From contig NZ_JAKZKS010000009.1 of the NCBI RefSeq assembly GCF_022808615.1, forward strand, positions 62,001 to 126,000: 64,000 nt of DNA. The letters are read 5' to 3'. The notes beneath the pieces were generated by a model. That model did not search any database. It saw only the letters and a program-made list of their open reading frames with translations, and had not been told where the DNA came from. Made by a program: the position numbers and the translations under genes. The DNA comes from Bacillus sp. FJAT-47783. GTDB lineage: Bacteria > Bacillota > Bacilli > Bacillales > Aeribacillaceae. Positions 52,489-62,262 of this stretch are shown piece after piece. How positions within the stretch are numbered: the first letter of the stretch is position 1; each line of letters begins with the position of its first letter.

Positions 52489-52888
52489 ATGAAAAAAAAA
52501 TGAAATAGGTAACGTTTTTGTACGTGTAGTGTTAGGGCTTATTTTTTTCATTCATGGATTATCGAAATTTCAAGGGGGGCTAAATAATACAGCAGGATTT
52601 TTTGATAGTATCGGGATTCCTGGGTTCATGGCTTATGTTGTTGCAACAATAGAATTAATCGGTGGTATTGCACTGATTCTAGGTATTGGAACACGAATTG
52701 TATCTCTGTTATTCGCTGTTATTATGCTAGGAGCCATTGCTACAGTAAAACTTCCCGCAGGGCTTCTTGGTAATGGTCAAATGGCAGGATATGAACTTGA
52801 GTTGGCATTATTGTCCATGTCTATCTATCTTGTTTTCGCAAATAAGTATGCTTTCTCTATTGAAAACAAACTTTTTCGTTCCGAATAA
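52489..52888 (+). CDS. catD: CatD, DoxX-family membrane protein (frameshifted at a poly-A run)
   Basis: The protein has four membrane helices (LGLIFFIHGLSKFQGG, IELIGGIALILGIGTRI and others), a DoxX-type subunit thought to work with CatE. The well-placed ATG at 52489 (behind AGGAGGAG) is followed by nine A residues and a stop; with eight A residues the frame would read MKKNEIGNVFVRVVLG and continue to 52888. Without correction, only an internal GTG (52529) opens the frame. This is a real one-base frameshift, programmed slippage, or a sequencing error. Confidence 0.8.
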
Positions 52889-52913
52889 ATAGATAATATT
52901 AGGAGGTATGTGG

Positions 52914-53780
52914 ATGAGATTTCATCGTAAACCAAATATTTTTGTTAACCATGTGAAAATTAAGATAGAAAATTTAGAGCGCTCCCTTAACTTTTATCAA
53001 GAAGTAATCGGTTTTAAAATTCTTGAACAAACAAAATCAACGGCTAAATTGACAACAGATGGGAAAACCAGTGTGTTGTCGATTGAACAACCGGAAAATG
53101 TTGTACCAAAGCAAGGCAAGACGACGGGGTTATATCACTTTGCCCTACTTTTACCTCACCGCTCAGATTTAGCGAATATTGTAAGATATTTTGTTGAAAA
53201 AGGGATTCAATTTGGATCATCAGACCATCTTGTAAGTGAAGCTCTCTATTTATCAGACCCAGATGGGAATGGAATTGAAATTTATGTAGACCGTGACCCT
53301 TCTGAATGGAATTGGAATAACGAAGAAGTGGTAATGGCCGTAGATCCGTTGAATTTTCAAAATCTCCTTTCTAATGAAAAACAGGAGCAGCTATGGAAAG
53401 GGCTACCTGAAGGTACAGTAATGGGACATATCCATTTACACGTATCGGAATTAAAACATACTGAAGAATTTTATACGAAGGGTCTTGGTTTTGAAGTCGT
53501 TAACCGCTATGGATCTCAAGCACTTTTCATCTCTACTGGAAAATATCATCACCATATCGGATTAAATACATGGAATGGTGTAGGTGCACCTTCACTCCCT
53601 GTTAATAGTGTTGGGTTGGAATCATTTACTTTAATGTTTCCAAATGAGGAAGCTAGAGATCATGTCGTAGCTAACTTGAAAAAGCTTGGTGCATCCATCA
53701 CTAAAAAAAATGGAACCTTTATTACCTCAGATCCTTCTGGAAATTGTATTCACTTAGAAGTTTCATACAAAAACACATAA
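52914..53780 (+). CDS. catE: CatE, catechol-2,3-dioxygenase
   Basis: A 288-residue extradiol dioxygenase with two vicinal-oxygen-chelate modules. Probable iron ligands in the second module: His in GHIHLHV, His in YHHHIGLNTW and Glu in CIHLEVS. It cleaves catechol-type rings formed from quinones, protecting the cell from thiol-reactive compounds. AGGAGG is seven bases before the ATG at 52914; an ATG at 52908 is too close. Co-transcribed with catD. Confidence 0.92.
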   Translation: MRFHRKPNIFVNHVKIKIENLERSLNFYQEVIGFKILEQTKSTAKLTTDGKTSVLSIEQPENVVPKQGKTTGLYHFALLLPHRSDLANIVRYFVEKGIQFGSSDHLVSEALYLSDPDGNGIEIYVDRDPSEWNWNNEEVVMAVDPLNFQNLLSNEKQEQLWKGLPEGTVMGHIHLHVSELKHTEEFYTKGLGFEVVNRYGSQALFISTGKYHHHIGLNTWNGVGAPSLPVNSVGLESFTLMFPNEEARDHVVANLKKLGASITKKNGTFITSDPSGNCIHLEVSYKNT

Positions 53781-53880
53781 AGAAGAAGTACGCACTTCAT
53801 ACGAGAATGGTAGAATACCGAAACAAGCAGATTTTCAAAAGAAAAGAATTGATGTAAAATTTCATTAGTTGTAATGTATA

Positions 53881-53918
53881 AGGGGGAGAAATTTTTTCGA
53901 CAATCCCCTATTTTTTAT
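53881..53918 (+). terminator. catDE terminator
   Basis: AGGGG-type / TCCCCT stem followed by ATTTTTTATT. Confidence 0.65.
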
Positions 53919-54021
53919 TGCAATTTTTTATTAACACCTTTATGATGGGTATATACCCACCACACAATATATTGTATTTAAAATAAAAAATAATACTACA
54001 TATAGAAACCAAACCACTAAC

Positions 54022-54210
54022 AAAGGTGCTGTTTACGCTTAAAAGGGAATCTGGTGAAAGTCCAGAACTGTCCCCGCAACTGTAAGTGCTACGAAATGAA
54101 GAAAACCACTGTACGCAAGTAGCGTATGGGAAGGATTCAAAGTAGGGAAGAAATAGAATAGAAAAGCGATTTCTATTCTCGACGCACAAGTCAGGAGACC
54201 TGCCTTTGCT
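54022..54210 (+). promoter_or_regulatory. Cobalamin (B12) riboswitch
   Basis: Core elements in order: GGTGCTGTTT..GGGAATCTGGTGAAAGTCC near the 5' end, CTGTCCCCGCAACTGTAAG, and the B12 box AAGTCAGGAGACCTGCC (54189-54204). The arrangement is typical of cobalamin riboswitches. It sits upstream of nrdA-nrdB with a terminator hairpin between, so adenosylcobalamin binding should stop transcription of the B12-independent ribonucleotide reductase. Confidence 0.95.
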
Positions 54211-54358
54211 TGGCCGTTTCGGATTCTTCGGGGATGCGAGAAGATGAAACGATGGTTTAAAAGGAAGAAAGCTTATACCTACATCTGCTTTCATGTAGAT
54301 TGAAAGACTTACAATTTTTCCACATCTACTTCTACAAACACCTTTTATATCATCGTTT

Positions 54359-54394
54359 GATCCACTCATTCATCCGTGAAGAGTGGATTTTTTT
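54359..54394 (+). terminator. Riboswitch expression-platform terminator before nrdA
   Basis: TCCACTC / GAGTGGA stem followed by seven T residues, ending seven bases before the nrdA binding site GGAGG. Confidence 0.85.
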
Positions 54395-54412
54395 ATTAAA
54401 GGAGGACAAATG

Positions 54413-56677
54413 ATGGAGTTAACCTTGAAAGGAATTTTAGATGTTTATGAACAAGATTTGATCGACCTAAAAAAATTATCCAACTACTTACATGACATTG
54501 GACAAACGTACCCTGACTTACAAGTACAACCATATATCGATCGTGTAACGTCGTATTTAGAGCATCACCGAGATTATAACAGAACAAAACTTGCAAACTT
54601 CCTTATTTTAGAGGCTTTATCGTATATTTCTGAGTCAGAACCGAATTGGACGTATTTTACTTCTCGCCTTTATTTAGATCAGCTTTACTATGAAGCAAGC
54701 CAAAACCGAAACTATGATGGAATGCATTATGGTGACTTTTATTCCTTACTGATGACGTTAACAGCCAACGGAATTTACGATAAAGATTTAATCACCTATT
54801 ACACAAAAGCGGAAATCGATGAACTCGCATCTTATATCGATCCAACAAAGGACGCACTTTTTACATACATTGGATTAAAAACACTCGCTGATCGATATTT
54901 AGCACGAGATTATCATAAGCAAACGTTCGAACTCCCACAGGAACGTTTTATGGTCATTGCGATGACGCTGATGAAAAAAGAGCCGAAAAATAAAAGACTT
55001 CAACTCGTAAAAGAAGCTTACTGGGCATTAAGTAACTTATATATGACCGTTGCAACCCCTACACTTGCAAATGCAGGTAAATCCGTCGGACAACTGTCCA
55101 GCTGCTTTATCGATACAATTGATGATAGTTTACAAGGAATTTTTGATAGTAATACAGATATCGCCAACCTTTCCAAAAACGGCGGAGGAATCGGTGTTTA
55201 TCTCGGAAAAATTCGCAGCCGAGGCAGTGATATTCGCGGCTATAAAGGCGTTTCTTCTGGTGTGATCCCATGGATGAAACAATTAAACAATACAGCCGTA
55301 AGTGTCGATCAACTAGGTCAACGAAAAGGCGCGATCTCTGTTTATTTAGACGTTTGGCATAAAGATATCTTTTCCTTTTTAGATGCGAAATTAAACAATG
55401 GGGATGAGCGATTACGGACTCATGATTTATTTACCGGTGTATGTATTCCAGATTTATTTATGGAAAAAGTTGAAGCACGTGAAGATTGGTATTTATTTGA
55501 TCCACACGAAGTTCGTAAAGTGTTGGGCTTTAGTTTGGAAGATTACTATGATGAAACAGCTGGAGATGGCTCCTTCCGTCAAAAATATATGGAATGTGTT
55601 CACCATCCAAAGTTAGCAAAGGAAAAAGTACCAGCGATTGAAATTATGAAGCGTATTATGATTAGTCAATTGGAAGCTGGAACTCCTTTTATGTTTTATC
55701 GCGACGAAGTAAATCGCCAAAATGCCAACGCCCATGCTGGAATGATTTACTGCAGCAACTTATGTACAGAAATTACACAAAATCAAAGTGCGACAACCGT
55801 TGAACAACAATTTACGGAAGATGGAAAAATTATCATTGTCAAAAAACCAGGTGATTTCGTCGTCTGCAACTTATCATCTATCAATTTAGCACGCGCTGTG
55901 ACAGATGATGTATTACAACGGTTAATTAGCATTCAAGTCCGAATGCTTGATAATGTCATTGACTTAAATAACATTCCGGTTTTACAAGCAAAGCTGACGA
56001 ATGAAAAGTATCGGGCGATCGGTCTCGGAACGTTCGGCATGCATCATTTATTCGCATTGAAAAAAATCAAATGGGAAAGTGAAGAAGCTGTTGAATTTGT
56101 CGATCGGTTATACGAAAAAATTGCTTACTATACGATTAAATCTAGCATGGAATTAGCGAAAGAAAAAGGTGCGTACTCTCTTTTTCACGGCTCAGATTGG
56201 GAAACAGGCCAATATTTTGAGAAACGCGGCTACGAGTCTGATCAATGGACGAAGCTTAAGGAAGATGTTCAAAAATGCGGTATTCGAAACGGATACTTAA
56301 TGGCTGTTGCGCCAAATGCATCCACCTCGATTATCGCCGGAAGTACAGCAAGCATCGACCCTGTATTCCAAAAAGTGTACGCAGAAGAAAAGAAAGACTA
56401 TAAAATTCCCGTTACCGCACCAGACTTAAGCCCAGAAACAACATGGTATTATAAATCCGCTTATTTTATTGACCAAACGTGGAGCATTAAACAAAATGCC
56501 GCCCGTCAAAAACATATCGACCAGTCCATTTCATTTAATTTTTATGTGTTAAATACCATAAAAGCAAAAGACTTGCTGAACTTACACATAACATCGTGGA
56601 AATCACGACTCAAAACAACGTATTATGTCCGTTCTACTTCAAGTGACATTGTAGAATGCGATTCATGTGCAAGTTAA
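54413..56677 (+). CDS. nrdA: Class Ia ribonucleotide reductase, large subunit
   Basis: A 754-residue catalytic subunit. Active-site residues: Cys231 in SSCFIDT, Cys451 and Glu453 in SNLCTEI, Cys485 in CNLSSIN, and the redox tail CDSCAS. The nucleotide-binding loop APNASTSIIAGSTASIDP is present. It reduces ribonucleotides to deoxyribonucleotides with NrdB. GGAGG precedes two ATGs (54410, 54413); the second has the better spacing. Control by the B12 riboswitch implies that a B12-dependent reductase exists elsewhere in the genome. Confidence 0.95.
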   Translation: MELTLKGILDVYEQDLIDLKKLSNYLHDIGQTYPDLQVQPYIDRVTSYLEHHRDYNRTKLANFLILEALSYISESEPNWTYFTSRLYLDQLYYEASQNRNYDGMHYGDFYSLLMTLTANGIYDKDLITYYTKAEIDELASYIDPTKDALFTYIGLKTLADRYLARDYHKQTFELPQERFMVIAMTLMKKEPKNKRLQLVKEAYWALSNLYMTVATPTLANAGKSVGQLSSCFIDTIDDSLQGIFDSNTDIANLSKNGGGIGVYLGKIRSRGSDIRGYKGVSSGVIPWMKQLNNTAVSVDQLGQRKGAISVYLDVWHKDIFSFLDAKLNNGDERLRTHDLFTGVCIPDLFMEKVEAREDWYLFDPHEVRKVLGFSLEDYYDETAGDGSFRQKYMECVHHPKLAKEKVPAIEIMKRIMISQLEAGTPFMFYRDEVNRQNANAHAGMIYCSNLCTEITQNQSATTVEQQFTEDGKIIIVKKPGDFVVCNLSSINLARAVTDDVLQRLISIQVRMLDNVIDLNNIPVLQAKLTNEKYRAIGLGTFGMHHLFALKKIKWESEEAVEFVDRLYEKIAYYTIKSSMELAKEKGAYSLFHGSDWETGQYFEKRGYESDQWTKLKEDVQKCGIRNGYLMAVAPNASTSIIAGSTASIDPVFQKVYAEEKKDYKIPVTAPDLSPETTWYYKSAYFIDQTWSIKQNAARQKHIDQSISFNFYVLNTIKAKDLLNLHITSWKSRLKTTYYVRSTSSDIVECDSCAS

Positions 56678-56690
56678 GGAGGAGATGTTG

Positions 56691-57740
56691 ATGACGCTTT
56701 TTGACTCTTTATCGAAACGAGCAATTATGGATAATGAAGCACCGAACCGTTCCACGGCTATTATTAACGGCTCTTGTTCAAATGTATTGAACTGGGATGA
56801 TGTTGCTTATCCGTGGGCATACCCGAAATATAAGCGGATGCTCGCCAATTTTTGGACACCATTTGAAATTAATATGTCTCAAGATATTAAGCAATTTCCA
56901 CAACTGGCGGAAAATGAACAAAATGCTTTCTTAAAAATTATTGGTCTATTAGCTTTGCTTGATAGTATTCAAACAGATTATGCGGGAAAAGTCGCGGATT
57001 ATATTACCGATTCCAGTATTAATGCCCTGATGATCATTTTGGCACAGCAAGAGGTTATTCATAACCATTCTTATTCGTATGTATTATCAAGCATTGTCCC
57101 GAAGAGTGTTCAAGATGAAGTGTTCGAATATTGGCGGAATGAACCTGTATTACGGAAGCGGAACGAATTTGTCACAAGCGGGTATGAAGCATTTGCTGAA
57201 CAGCCAACGGTTGAAAACTTACTAAAATCGATTGTATTTGATGTAATATTGGAAGGTCTCTTCTTCTATTCCGGGTTTGCTTTCTTCTATAATTTAGCAC
57301 GTAATCAAAAAATGGTCGCATCAAGTACGATGATCAATTATATTAATCGTGACGAACAAATACATGTTGACTTATTCGTTAAGATTTTCCAAGAGGTATT
57401 AAAACAATATCCTGAATACGATACACCTGAACTTAAGCAATTTGTTACAAATACCTTTATCAAAGCAGCAGAGCTTGAAATTGAATGGGCCCGACAAATT
57501 ATCGGAAATGACATGGAAGGATTGCACCTTGAAGATGTCGAAAGCTATATTAAATTTTATGCAAATGTCCGCTGTAACCAGCTCGGTTTTGAACGCCCAT
57601 TCGAAGGCTATCGAACAAACCCTCTTAAATGGATTAAAGCGTATGAAGAAGTCGACTTAGGAAAATCTGATTTCTTCGAACAAAAATCGAGACAATACAC
57701 GAAAGTGAATCACGTCGATAATGGATTCGATGAGCTATAA
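56691..57740 (+). CDS. nrdB: Class Ia ribonucleotide reductase, radical-generating small subunit
   Basis: A 349-residue di-metal protein. Metal ligands and radical Tyr by comparison with E. coli NrdB: Asp91, Glu121, His124, Tyr128, Glu188, Glu222 and His225 (motifs LLDSIQ, QEVIHNHSY, ILEGLFFY, RDEQIHVDL). All are kept, so it should make a stable tyrosyl radical for NrdA. AAGGAGGAG precedes the ATG at 56691; 56685 is too close. Operon with nrdA (13-bp gap). Confidence 0.95.
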   Translation: MTLFDSLSKRAIMDNEAPNRSTAIINGSCSNVLNWDDVAYPWAYPKYKRMLANFWTPFEINMSQDIKQFPQLAENEQNAFLKIIGLLALLDSIQTDYAGKVADYITDSSINALMIILAQQEVIHNHSYSYVLSSIVPKSVQDEVFEYWRNEPVLRKRNEFVTSGYEAFAEQPTVENLLKSIVFDVILEGLFFYSGFAFFYNLARNQKMVASSTMINYINRDEQIHVDLFVKIFQEVLKQYPEYDTPELKQFVTNTFIKAAELEIEWARQIIGNDMEGLHLEDVESYIKFYANVRCNQLGFERPFEGYRTNPLKWIKAYEEVDLGKSDFFEQKSRQYTKVNHVDNGFDEL

Positions 57741-57788
57741 CGAATTCGTTTTAGAATTTCGTGTATTAGGGTAAAATCCTCCAAAGTT

Positions 57789-57837
57789 AAGACCCAAGGA
57801 ATGCTGTCAAATCCACATTCCTTGGGTCTTCTTTTTT
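57789..57837 (+). terminator. nrdAB terminator
   Basis: Stem AAGACCCAAGGAAT / ATTCCTTGGGTCTT (14 bp, perfect) followed by CTTTTTT. Confidence 0.93.
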
Positions 57838-58012
57838 AAATTCCGGGACGTAATTATTCCTTTTCCGACAGCCCTTTTTGCGTATTAAGGCCTTTTGAAT
57901 ACGAGTATCAGCAAAGAAGATATTGTAACTGTTTCAAATTTCCAAGCAAAATGTTTTGAATAGTATGAAAACGGGTAGTATAATAGAAAAAAGGTCAAGG
58001 AGTTGATTTTTA

Positions 58013-58207
58013 ATGGAAAAGAATTTACTGAATACAGAGCAGTCTGAAGTTAATGTTACTGATGCCCAAATTGCTGAAATGGTGTTAAATAAAGCGCTTC
58101 TTGATTTCCGAAAAGAAAAAATCCAACAGAAAATTGACCAGTCCTTAAAAGATCGAAATAAAGAAGAATTCATGCGATTAACAGAGGAATTAAAAAGTAT
58201 TTCTTAA
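58013..58207 (+). CDS. IDEAL-domain small protein
   Basis: A 64-residue protein ending IDQSLKDRNKEEFMRLTEEL, the IDEAL domain seen at the end of several Firmicutes proteins; here it stands alone with a short charged lead. AAGGAG precedes the ATG. Possibly a protein-protein interaction module; function unknown. Confidence 0.75.
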   Translation: MEKNLLNTEQSEVNVTDAQIAEMVLNKALLDFRKEKIQQKIDQSLKDRNKEEFMRLTEELKSIS

Positions 58208-58261
58208 TTTTCACATTATAAGCAAAAACTTTAATATAACAGAAAATATAAAATGTGAGAA

Positions 58262-58299
58262 AGCCCAATCTAAGTATGTTAGATATGGGTCTTCTTTTT
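58262..58299 (+). terminator. Terminator of the IDEAL-domain gene
   Basis: CCCA-ATCTAA / TTAGAT-(A)-TGGG stem followed by TCTTCTTTTTC. Confidence 0.7.
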
Positions 58300-58445
58300 C
58301 ATTGGACTATATGTCCTCTCTTTCTATAATCTTAATGAAACACCTGTTACTTATCTTTTAATATGTATTATTTTGTAACACTGCCACATAAGTGAATAAT
58401 CCATAAATACATTTTCATACCCATTTAAGCAAATCCCCCCCACTT

Positions 58446-59168
58446 TTAATGCTCTATAGGAGGAACATTTTGTTGGTCATTTTGTTTTAAAGAAAGGTGA
58501 AGCTTTCCTTCTCCATTAATCGCCCCATAGAACACTCTGCTTGCATCTGGCACGTCTTCCGCTATTAATCTTTCTCTTAACCAGTCTTCATTTTTATTGA
58601 TTCGTTTCAATAAATCCAATTGAACTTCCCCATCTAAAATGATAGGGATTTCGTAATTCTGTCCTTCCCTTCGAATGCCGAGGTCCTCTCTTGTAACCGG
58701 TTCCTTGTTTGGAATCGATTTTACCGAGAGATTTCCATTTGCTTCAATAATGGCTAATTCTACATCTTCAACATGAAAGACATTTTTTTCCCGAAGCATC
58801 TGTATTACATTGTCAATTGAATATTGAATCTTGCTCATATTTTTCACAAGAAATTTCCCATTGAAAATAACAACGGTTGGTTCAAAGGTTAAAAGTTTTC
58901 CAATTTTACGATTTTTAATTTTTAGCAACACGATGAACTTTTGAAGCAAGGCAATCATGATCATTGCAACAACCGTATGAAAATGATCGATCTTTGGATC
59001 TGCAATATCAGCGCCAACGACAGCTCCTAACACTAATATGACGAGAAAATCAAATACTGGAAGCTCACCAATCGAACGTTTCCCCATATAAAGTCCGATA
59101 AACAGCATGAATGGAAGAATTGTAATGATACGTCCAATGACTTTTAAAGAATCCATGAAAACATCCAT
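58446..59168 (-). CDS. DUF421/YetF-family membrane protein
   Basis: About 240 residues: three N-terminal membrane helices (with MGKRSIGELPVFDFLVILVL, typical of the family), then a soluble domain with FEPTVVIFNGKFL and EVELAIIEANGNLSVK-type segments. B. subtilis relatives include YetF, YrbG and YdfS; the function is uncertain, perhaps spore germination for one member. The ATG at 59168 has AAAGGGTGG at good spacing; the GTG at 59180 overlaps it. Confidence 0.8.
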   Translation of the reverse strand: MDVFMDSLKVIGRIITILPFMLFIGLYMGKRSIGELPVFDFLVILVLGAVVGADIADPKIDHFHTVVAMIMIALLQKFIVLLKIKNRKIGKLLTFEPTVVIFNGKFLVKNMSKIQYSIDNVIQMLREKNVFHVEDVELAIIEANGNLSVKSIPNKEPVTREDLGIRREGQNYEIPIILDGEVQLDLLKRINKNEDWLRERLIAEDVPDASRVFYGAINGEGKLHLSLKQNDQQNVPPIEH

Positions 59169-59373
59169 TGTTAAAGCCACCCTTTCGTCTTGTTACTCCT
59201 ATCTTTTCCAAAAAAAGCGAAGGATTAACGTGAAAGAAAGAAAAAAAGACAGCCTGAAAAGACTGCCTGATCATTCACATATTCTCTTACAATTAGCTAG
59301 TTAAAGGGTTCAAGCCTGATAAAGATTTTTTCTATGAATCAACTTTTCCAAAATAACCGTAAAGGGCTCTCCT

Positions 59374-59487
59374 TTACGCCGTTTTCTTCGTTTCTTCATT
59401 CTTTTGTTGAATTAGAGTTGCTTCGTAAATTAAAGTATCCATTTCCTTCTTAATACTTTCTTCAACTCTAACTCTACCTCTCCCCAT
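59374..59487 (-). CDS. Possible 37-residue basic protein
   Basis: ATG at 59485-59487 behind a perfect AAAGGAGG; product opens MGRGRVRVEESIKKEMDTLI and ends in a Lys-rich tail. A hairpin CGTAAAGG / CCTTTACG lies at its stop. Composition is coherent and the binding site strong, but no family is recognised. The rest of the 59169-59624 gap shows no gene. Confidence 0.5.
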   Translation of the reverse strand: MGRGRVRVEESIKKEMDTLIYEATLIQQKNEETKKTA

Positions 59488-59624
59488 CAGCGCTCGCCTC
59501 CTTTATGGCTATTATAAAGTTTCTGATTTTTTTGTAAATAATCCGAAAGCACTAAATGTAATCGTTTTCCTCGAGATAAAATGTATTCACAAAAATGTTC
59601 CAACATGACTGATTCATGCATTTT

Positions 59625-59987
59625 TTAATTTATTATAAATCGGCCAATCCATATTCCGAAAAAAGCGAACCCTATTCCTAACATATAACTACTAAGCAAA
59701 TAGACAAGAAGTTTCTTTTTTTCTTGTTGACGCCACAATTTCACTACCTCTAATTTAAATGTAGAAAACGTTGTAAAGGACCCTAAAAACCCAGTACTTA
59801 ACAATAGTGCTGCTTCTCCTTCTATGCTTAAGCCAACAAAAAGGCCAAGTAGAAAAGAGCCTAACACATTCACAAAAAACGTTGCATATGGAAAAGAAGG
59901 CTGTACGTTTTTTTGTACCCAATTGCTGATATAATAGCGGCTAATTGCACCAAAAAAAGCCCCAATCCCAATCCATACATAAATCAT
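59625..59987 (-). CDS. crcB: Fluoride channel CrcB/FluC (second subunit)
   Basis: A 120-residue protein with four membrane helices and the Fluc motifs GAFFGAISRYYIS, NVLGSFLLG and GFLGSFTTFSTF. Such proteins export fluoride as dimers. Its start overlaps the stop of the upstream crcB (ATGA), so the pair is translated together and probably forms a heterodimer, as for other tandem pairs. Confidence 0.92.
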   Translation of the reverse strand: MIYVWIGIGAFFGAISRYYISNWVQKNVQPSFPYATFFVNVLGSFLLGLFVGLSIEGEAALLLSTGFLGSFTTFSTFKLEVVKLWRQQEKKKLLVYLLSSYMLGIGFAFFGIWIGRFIIN

Positions 59988-60370
59988 TTATCCATCACCA
60001 CGCATTTCCTGCCGTATTCATAACCAAAAAAGGCTAACGTGAGACCACCAACCAAACTGAAACTACTATATAAAAGGGCATAAATGATATGCCCTTCTTG
60101 AAGTAGTTGCACAAACTCTACGCTAAAAGTTGAAAAGGTTGTAAAAGAGCCAATTAATCCTGTCCCAATACCTGTTCGTATATAAGATGGTAATAATTTC
60201 TTCTCTATCCACCTAGCCGTAAAAAACCCTAAAGTGAAACTTCCAACAAAATTTACAAACATTGTTCCTAAAGGAAATGGGGCTGTCGCTTTTGTCAAAT
60301 ACACACTAATCACATACCGGAGAAGTGCCCCTATAACACCTCCAATACCTACTGCTAAATAGTTTTTCAT
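59984..60370 (-). CDS. crcB: Fluoride channel CrcB/FluC (first subunit)
   Basis: About 128 residues with four helices and the motifs GGVIGALLRYVIS, NFVGSFTLGF and GLIGSFTTFSTF. The ATG at 60370 follows GTGAGGTG; a GTG at 60379 overlaps the binding site. No fluoride riboswitch could be recognised upstream. Confidence 0.92.
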   Translation of the reverse strand: MKNYLAVGIGGVIGALLRYVISVYLTKATAPFPLGTMFVNFVGSFTLGFFTARWIEKKLLPSYIRTGIGTGLIGSFTTFSTFSVEFVQLLQEGHIIYALLYSSFSLVGGLTLAFFGYEYGRKCVVMDK

Positions 60371-60431
60371 GCCGTTCACCTCACCATTGTGTACGTTTAT
60401 GTAAAAAGGTTTTCGTATGTATAATCACCTA

Positions 60432-60464
60432 CTAAAAAGACCCCAACCTAAACCGGTTAGAGTC
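60432..60464 (-). terminator. ars operon terminator
   Basis: Leftward RNA: GACUCUAACC / GGUUGGGGUC (G-U pairs) with loop GGUUUA, then UUUUU. It ends the arsR-arsB-arsC transcript. Confidence 0.85.
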
Positions 60465-60502
60465 TTCCTTTAGTATACTATTCGTTTCAAATTGTGCCAA
60501 TA

Positions 60503-60922
60503 TTACTCGCCTGTTTCTGCAAAGCGTTTGATCCGTTCACCAATCTCATCACGTACGCGTTGGAAGAATGCCCACACTTCTTCTTCTGTACCTGTTGCTT
60601 TTGCTGGATCATCGAATCCCCAATGAACTCGTTTTACGTTCGATGGAGTTGTTGGGCAAACATCAGCTGCATGACCACAAAGTGTTACAACTAAATCAGC
60701 TTTTGCTAAAATATCCGGATCAATCGTATCAGAAGTCTGATCCGATATATCCATTCCCACTTCTTTCATCGCTCTCACAGCATTCGGATTTACCCCGTGT
60801 GCTTCAATGCCTGCGCTATAAACATTCCATTTGTCACCTAAATACTTCTTTCCCCAAGCTTCTGCCATTTGACTTCGACAAGAGTTACCCGTACATAAGA
60901 AGTAAATTGTTTTTTTCAACAT
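60503..60922 (-). CDS. arsC: ArsC, thioredoxin-coupled arsenate reductase
   Basis: A 139-residue low-molecular-weight phosphatase-fold reductase. P-loop CTGNSCRS with Cys10 and Cys15; resolving cysteines Cys82 and Cys89 (LCGHAADVC). It reduces arsenate to arsenite for export by ArsB. The ATG at 60922 follows TAGGAG; the GTG at 60931 overlaps it. Last gene of the leftward ars operon. Confidence 0.95.
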   Translation of the reverse strand: MLKKTIYFLCTGNSCRSQMAEAWGKKYLGDKWNVYSAGIEAHGVNPNAVRAMKEVGMDISDQTSDTIDPDILAKADLVVTLCGHAADVCPTTPSNVKRVHWGFDDPAKATGTEEEVWAFFQRVRDEIGERIKRFAETGE

Positions 60923-60947
60923 TGCTTTCACTCCTACTCGATTTATA

Positions 60948-62246
60948 TTATGAAATAATTAAAAGCCATATATAAAGACCTGTTAACGTAATAAATAATG
61001 TTGGGATCGTTAAAATAATGCCTGTTTTAAAATACGTGCCCCACGATATTTTCACACCTTTTAGCGATAAAACGTGAAGCCATAATAGTGTCGCTAATGA
61101 ACCGATTGGCGTAATTTTTGGTCCTAAATCCGAACCGATCACATTCGCATAAATAAGCGCCTCTTTCATCGTACCCGCAATATTCGTTGCATCAATTGCC
61201 AGGGCATCAATCATAACCGTTGGCATATTATTCATAACGGATGATAATAAAGCGGCAATACCGCCCATCGCCAATGTTCCAATATAAAGCCCTTCATCTG
61301 AAGCTTGTTGAATACCTGCTGCTAAAACATCGGTTAAACCGACATTTCGCAATCCATAAACGACAACATACATACCAATGGAGAAAAATACAATGGCCCA
61401 AGGCGCATTTTTGACAACTTGTTGTGTATGCACAACTTTACTTCGTCTAGCCATCATAAGGAAAAACAAGGCAACAATACTGGCAATCATGGAGACGGGA
61501 ACATGAATCGCTTCCCCAATAAAGTAACCGGATAATAGGATGGCTAAAACAAACCATGACAACTGAAACATTTTTTGATCTTTTATCGCTTCCTTCGGTC
61601 CCTTTACATGTTTCAAATCATAGCTTTTAGGAATTCCTTTTTTGAAAAATAAAAATAAGACGATGATACTGCCAATTAAAGAAAATAAATTCGGAACGAT
61701 CATTCTTGATGCATATTCTGCAAATCCAATACCAAAGAAATCAGCCGAAACAATGTTCACTAAGTTACTAACGACGAGTGGCAAAGACGTTGTATCCGCA
61801 ATAAACCCACTTGCCATAATAAATGGAAAAACATTTTTCTCATCGAACTTTAGCGCACGAACCATCGCTAGCACAATCGGTGTTAAAATGAGCGCGGCAC
61901 CATCATTCGCAAAAAAGGCAGCTACAACAGCTCCAAGTAACGTCACATAAATAAACATGCGTATTCCGTTACCTTTTGCGGCTCTTGCCATATGTAAAGC
62001 AGCCCATTCAAAAAATCCAATTTCATCTAAAATTAACGAAATAATAATGATTGCAATAAATGTTAATGTCGCATTCCATACAATTCCTGTCACATCGATT
62101 ACATCATTAAAATCAACCACTCCAGCAATAAGTGCAAGGATCGCTCCACCACATGCTGACCAGCCAATCGATAAATTTTTCGGTTGCCAAATGACGAACA
62201 CTAATGTGATAAGGAAGATGGATGATGCTAAAAGCAAAGATGTCAC
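60948..62246 (-). CDS. arsB: ArsB arsenite efflux pump
   Basis: About 432 residues with 11-12 membrane helices and the ArsB motifs [19 protein letters not shown] and [18 protein letters not shown]. It exports arsenite and antimonite driven by the proton gradient. GGAGG is followed after seven bases by GTG at 62246; a GTG at 62270 lies before that site, inside arsR, and is less likely. Confidence 0.94.
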   Translation of the reverse strand: MTSLLLASSIFLITLVFVIWQPKNLSIGWSACGGAILALIAGVVDFNDVIDVTGIVWNATLTFIAIIIISLILDEIGFFEWAALHMARAAKGNGIRMFIYVTLLGAVVAAFFANDGAALILTPIVLAMVRALKFDEKNVFPFIMASGFIADTTSLPLVVSNLVNIVSADFFGIGFAEYASRMIVPNLFSLIGSIIVLFLFFKKGIPKSYDLKHVKGPKEAIKDQKMFQLSWFVLAILLSGYFIGEAIHVPVSMIASIVALFFLMMARRSKVVHTQQVVKNAPWAIVFFSIGMYVVVYGLRNVGLTDVLAAGIQQASDEGLYIGTLAMGGIAALLSSVMNNMPTVMIDALAIDATNIAGTMKEALIYANVIGSDLGPKITPIGSLATLLWLHVLSLKGVKISWGTYFKTGIILTIPTLFITLTGLYIWLLIIS

Positions 62247-62262
62247 TTGAAAACCTCCAATA

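Noticed and set aside
60380-60430. Possible fluoride riboswitch before the crcB pair
   Set aside because: No sequence resembling the fluoride aptamer core was found; the structured part upstream is fully explained by the ars operon terminator at 60432-60464.
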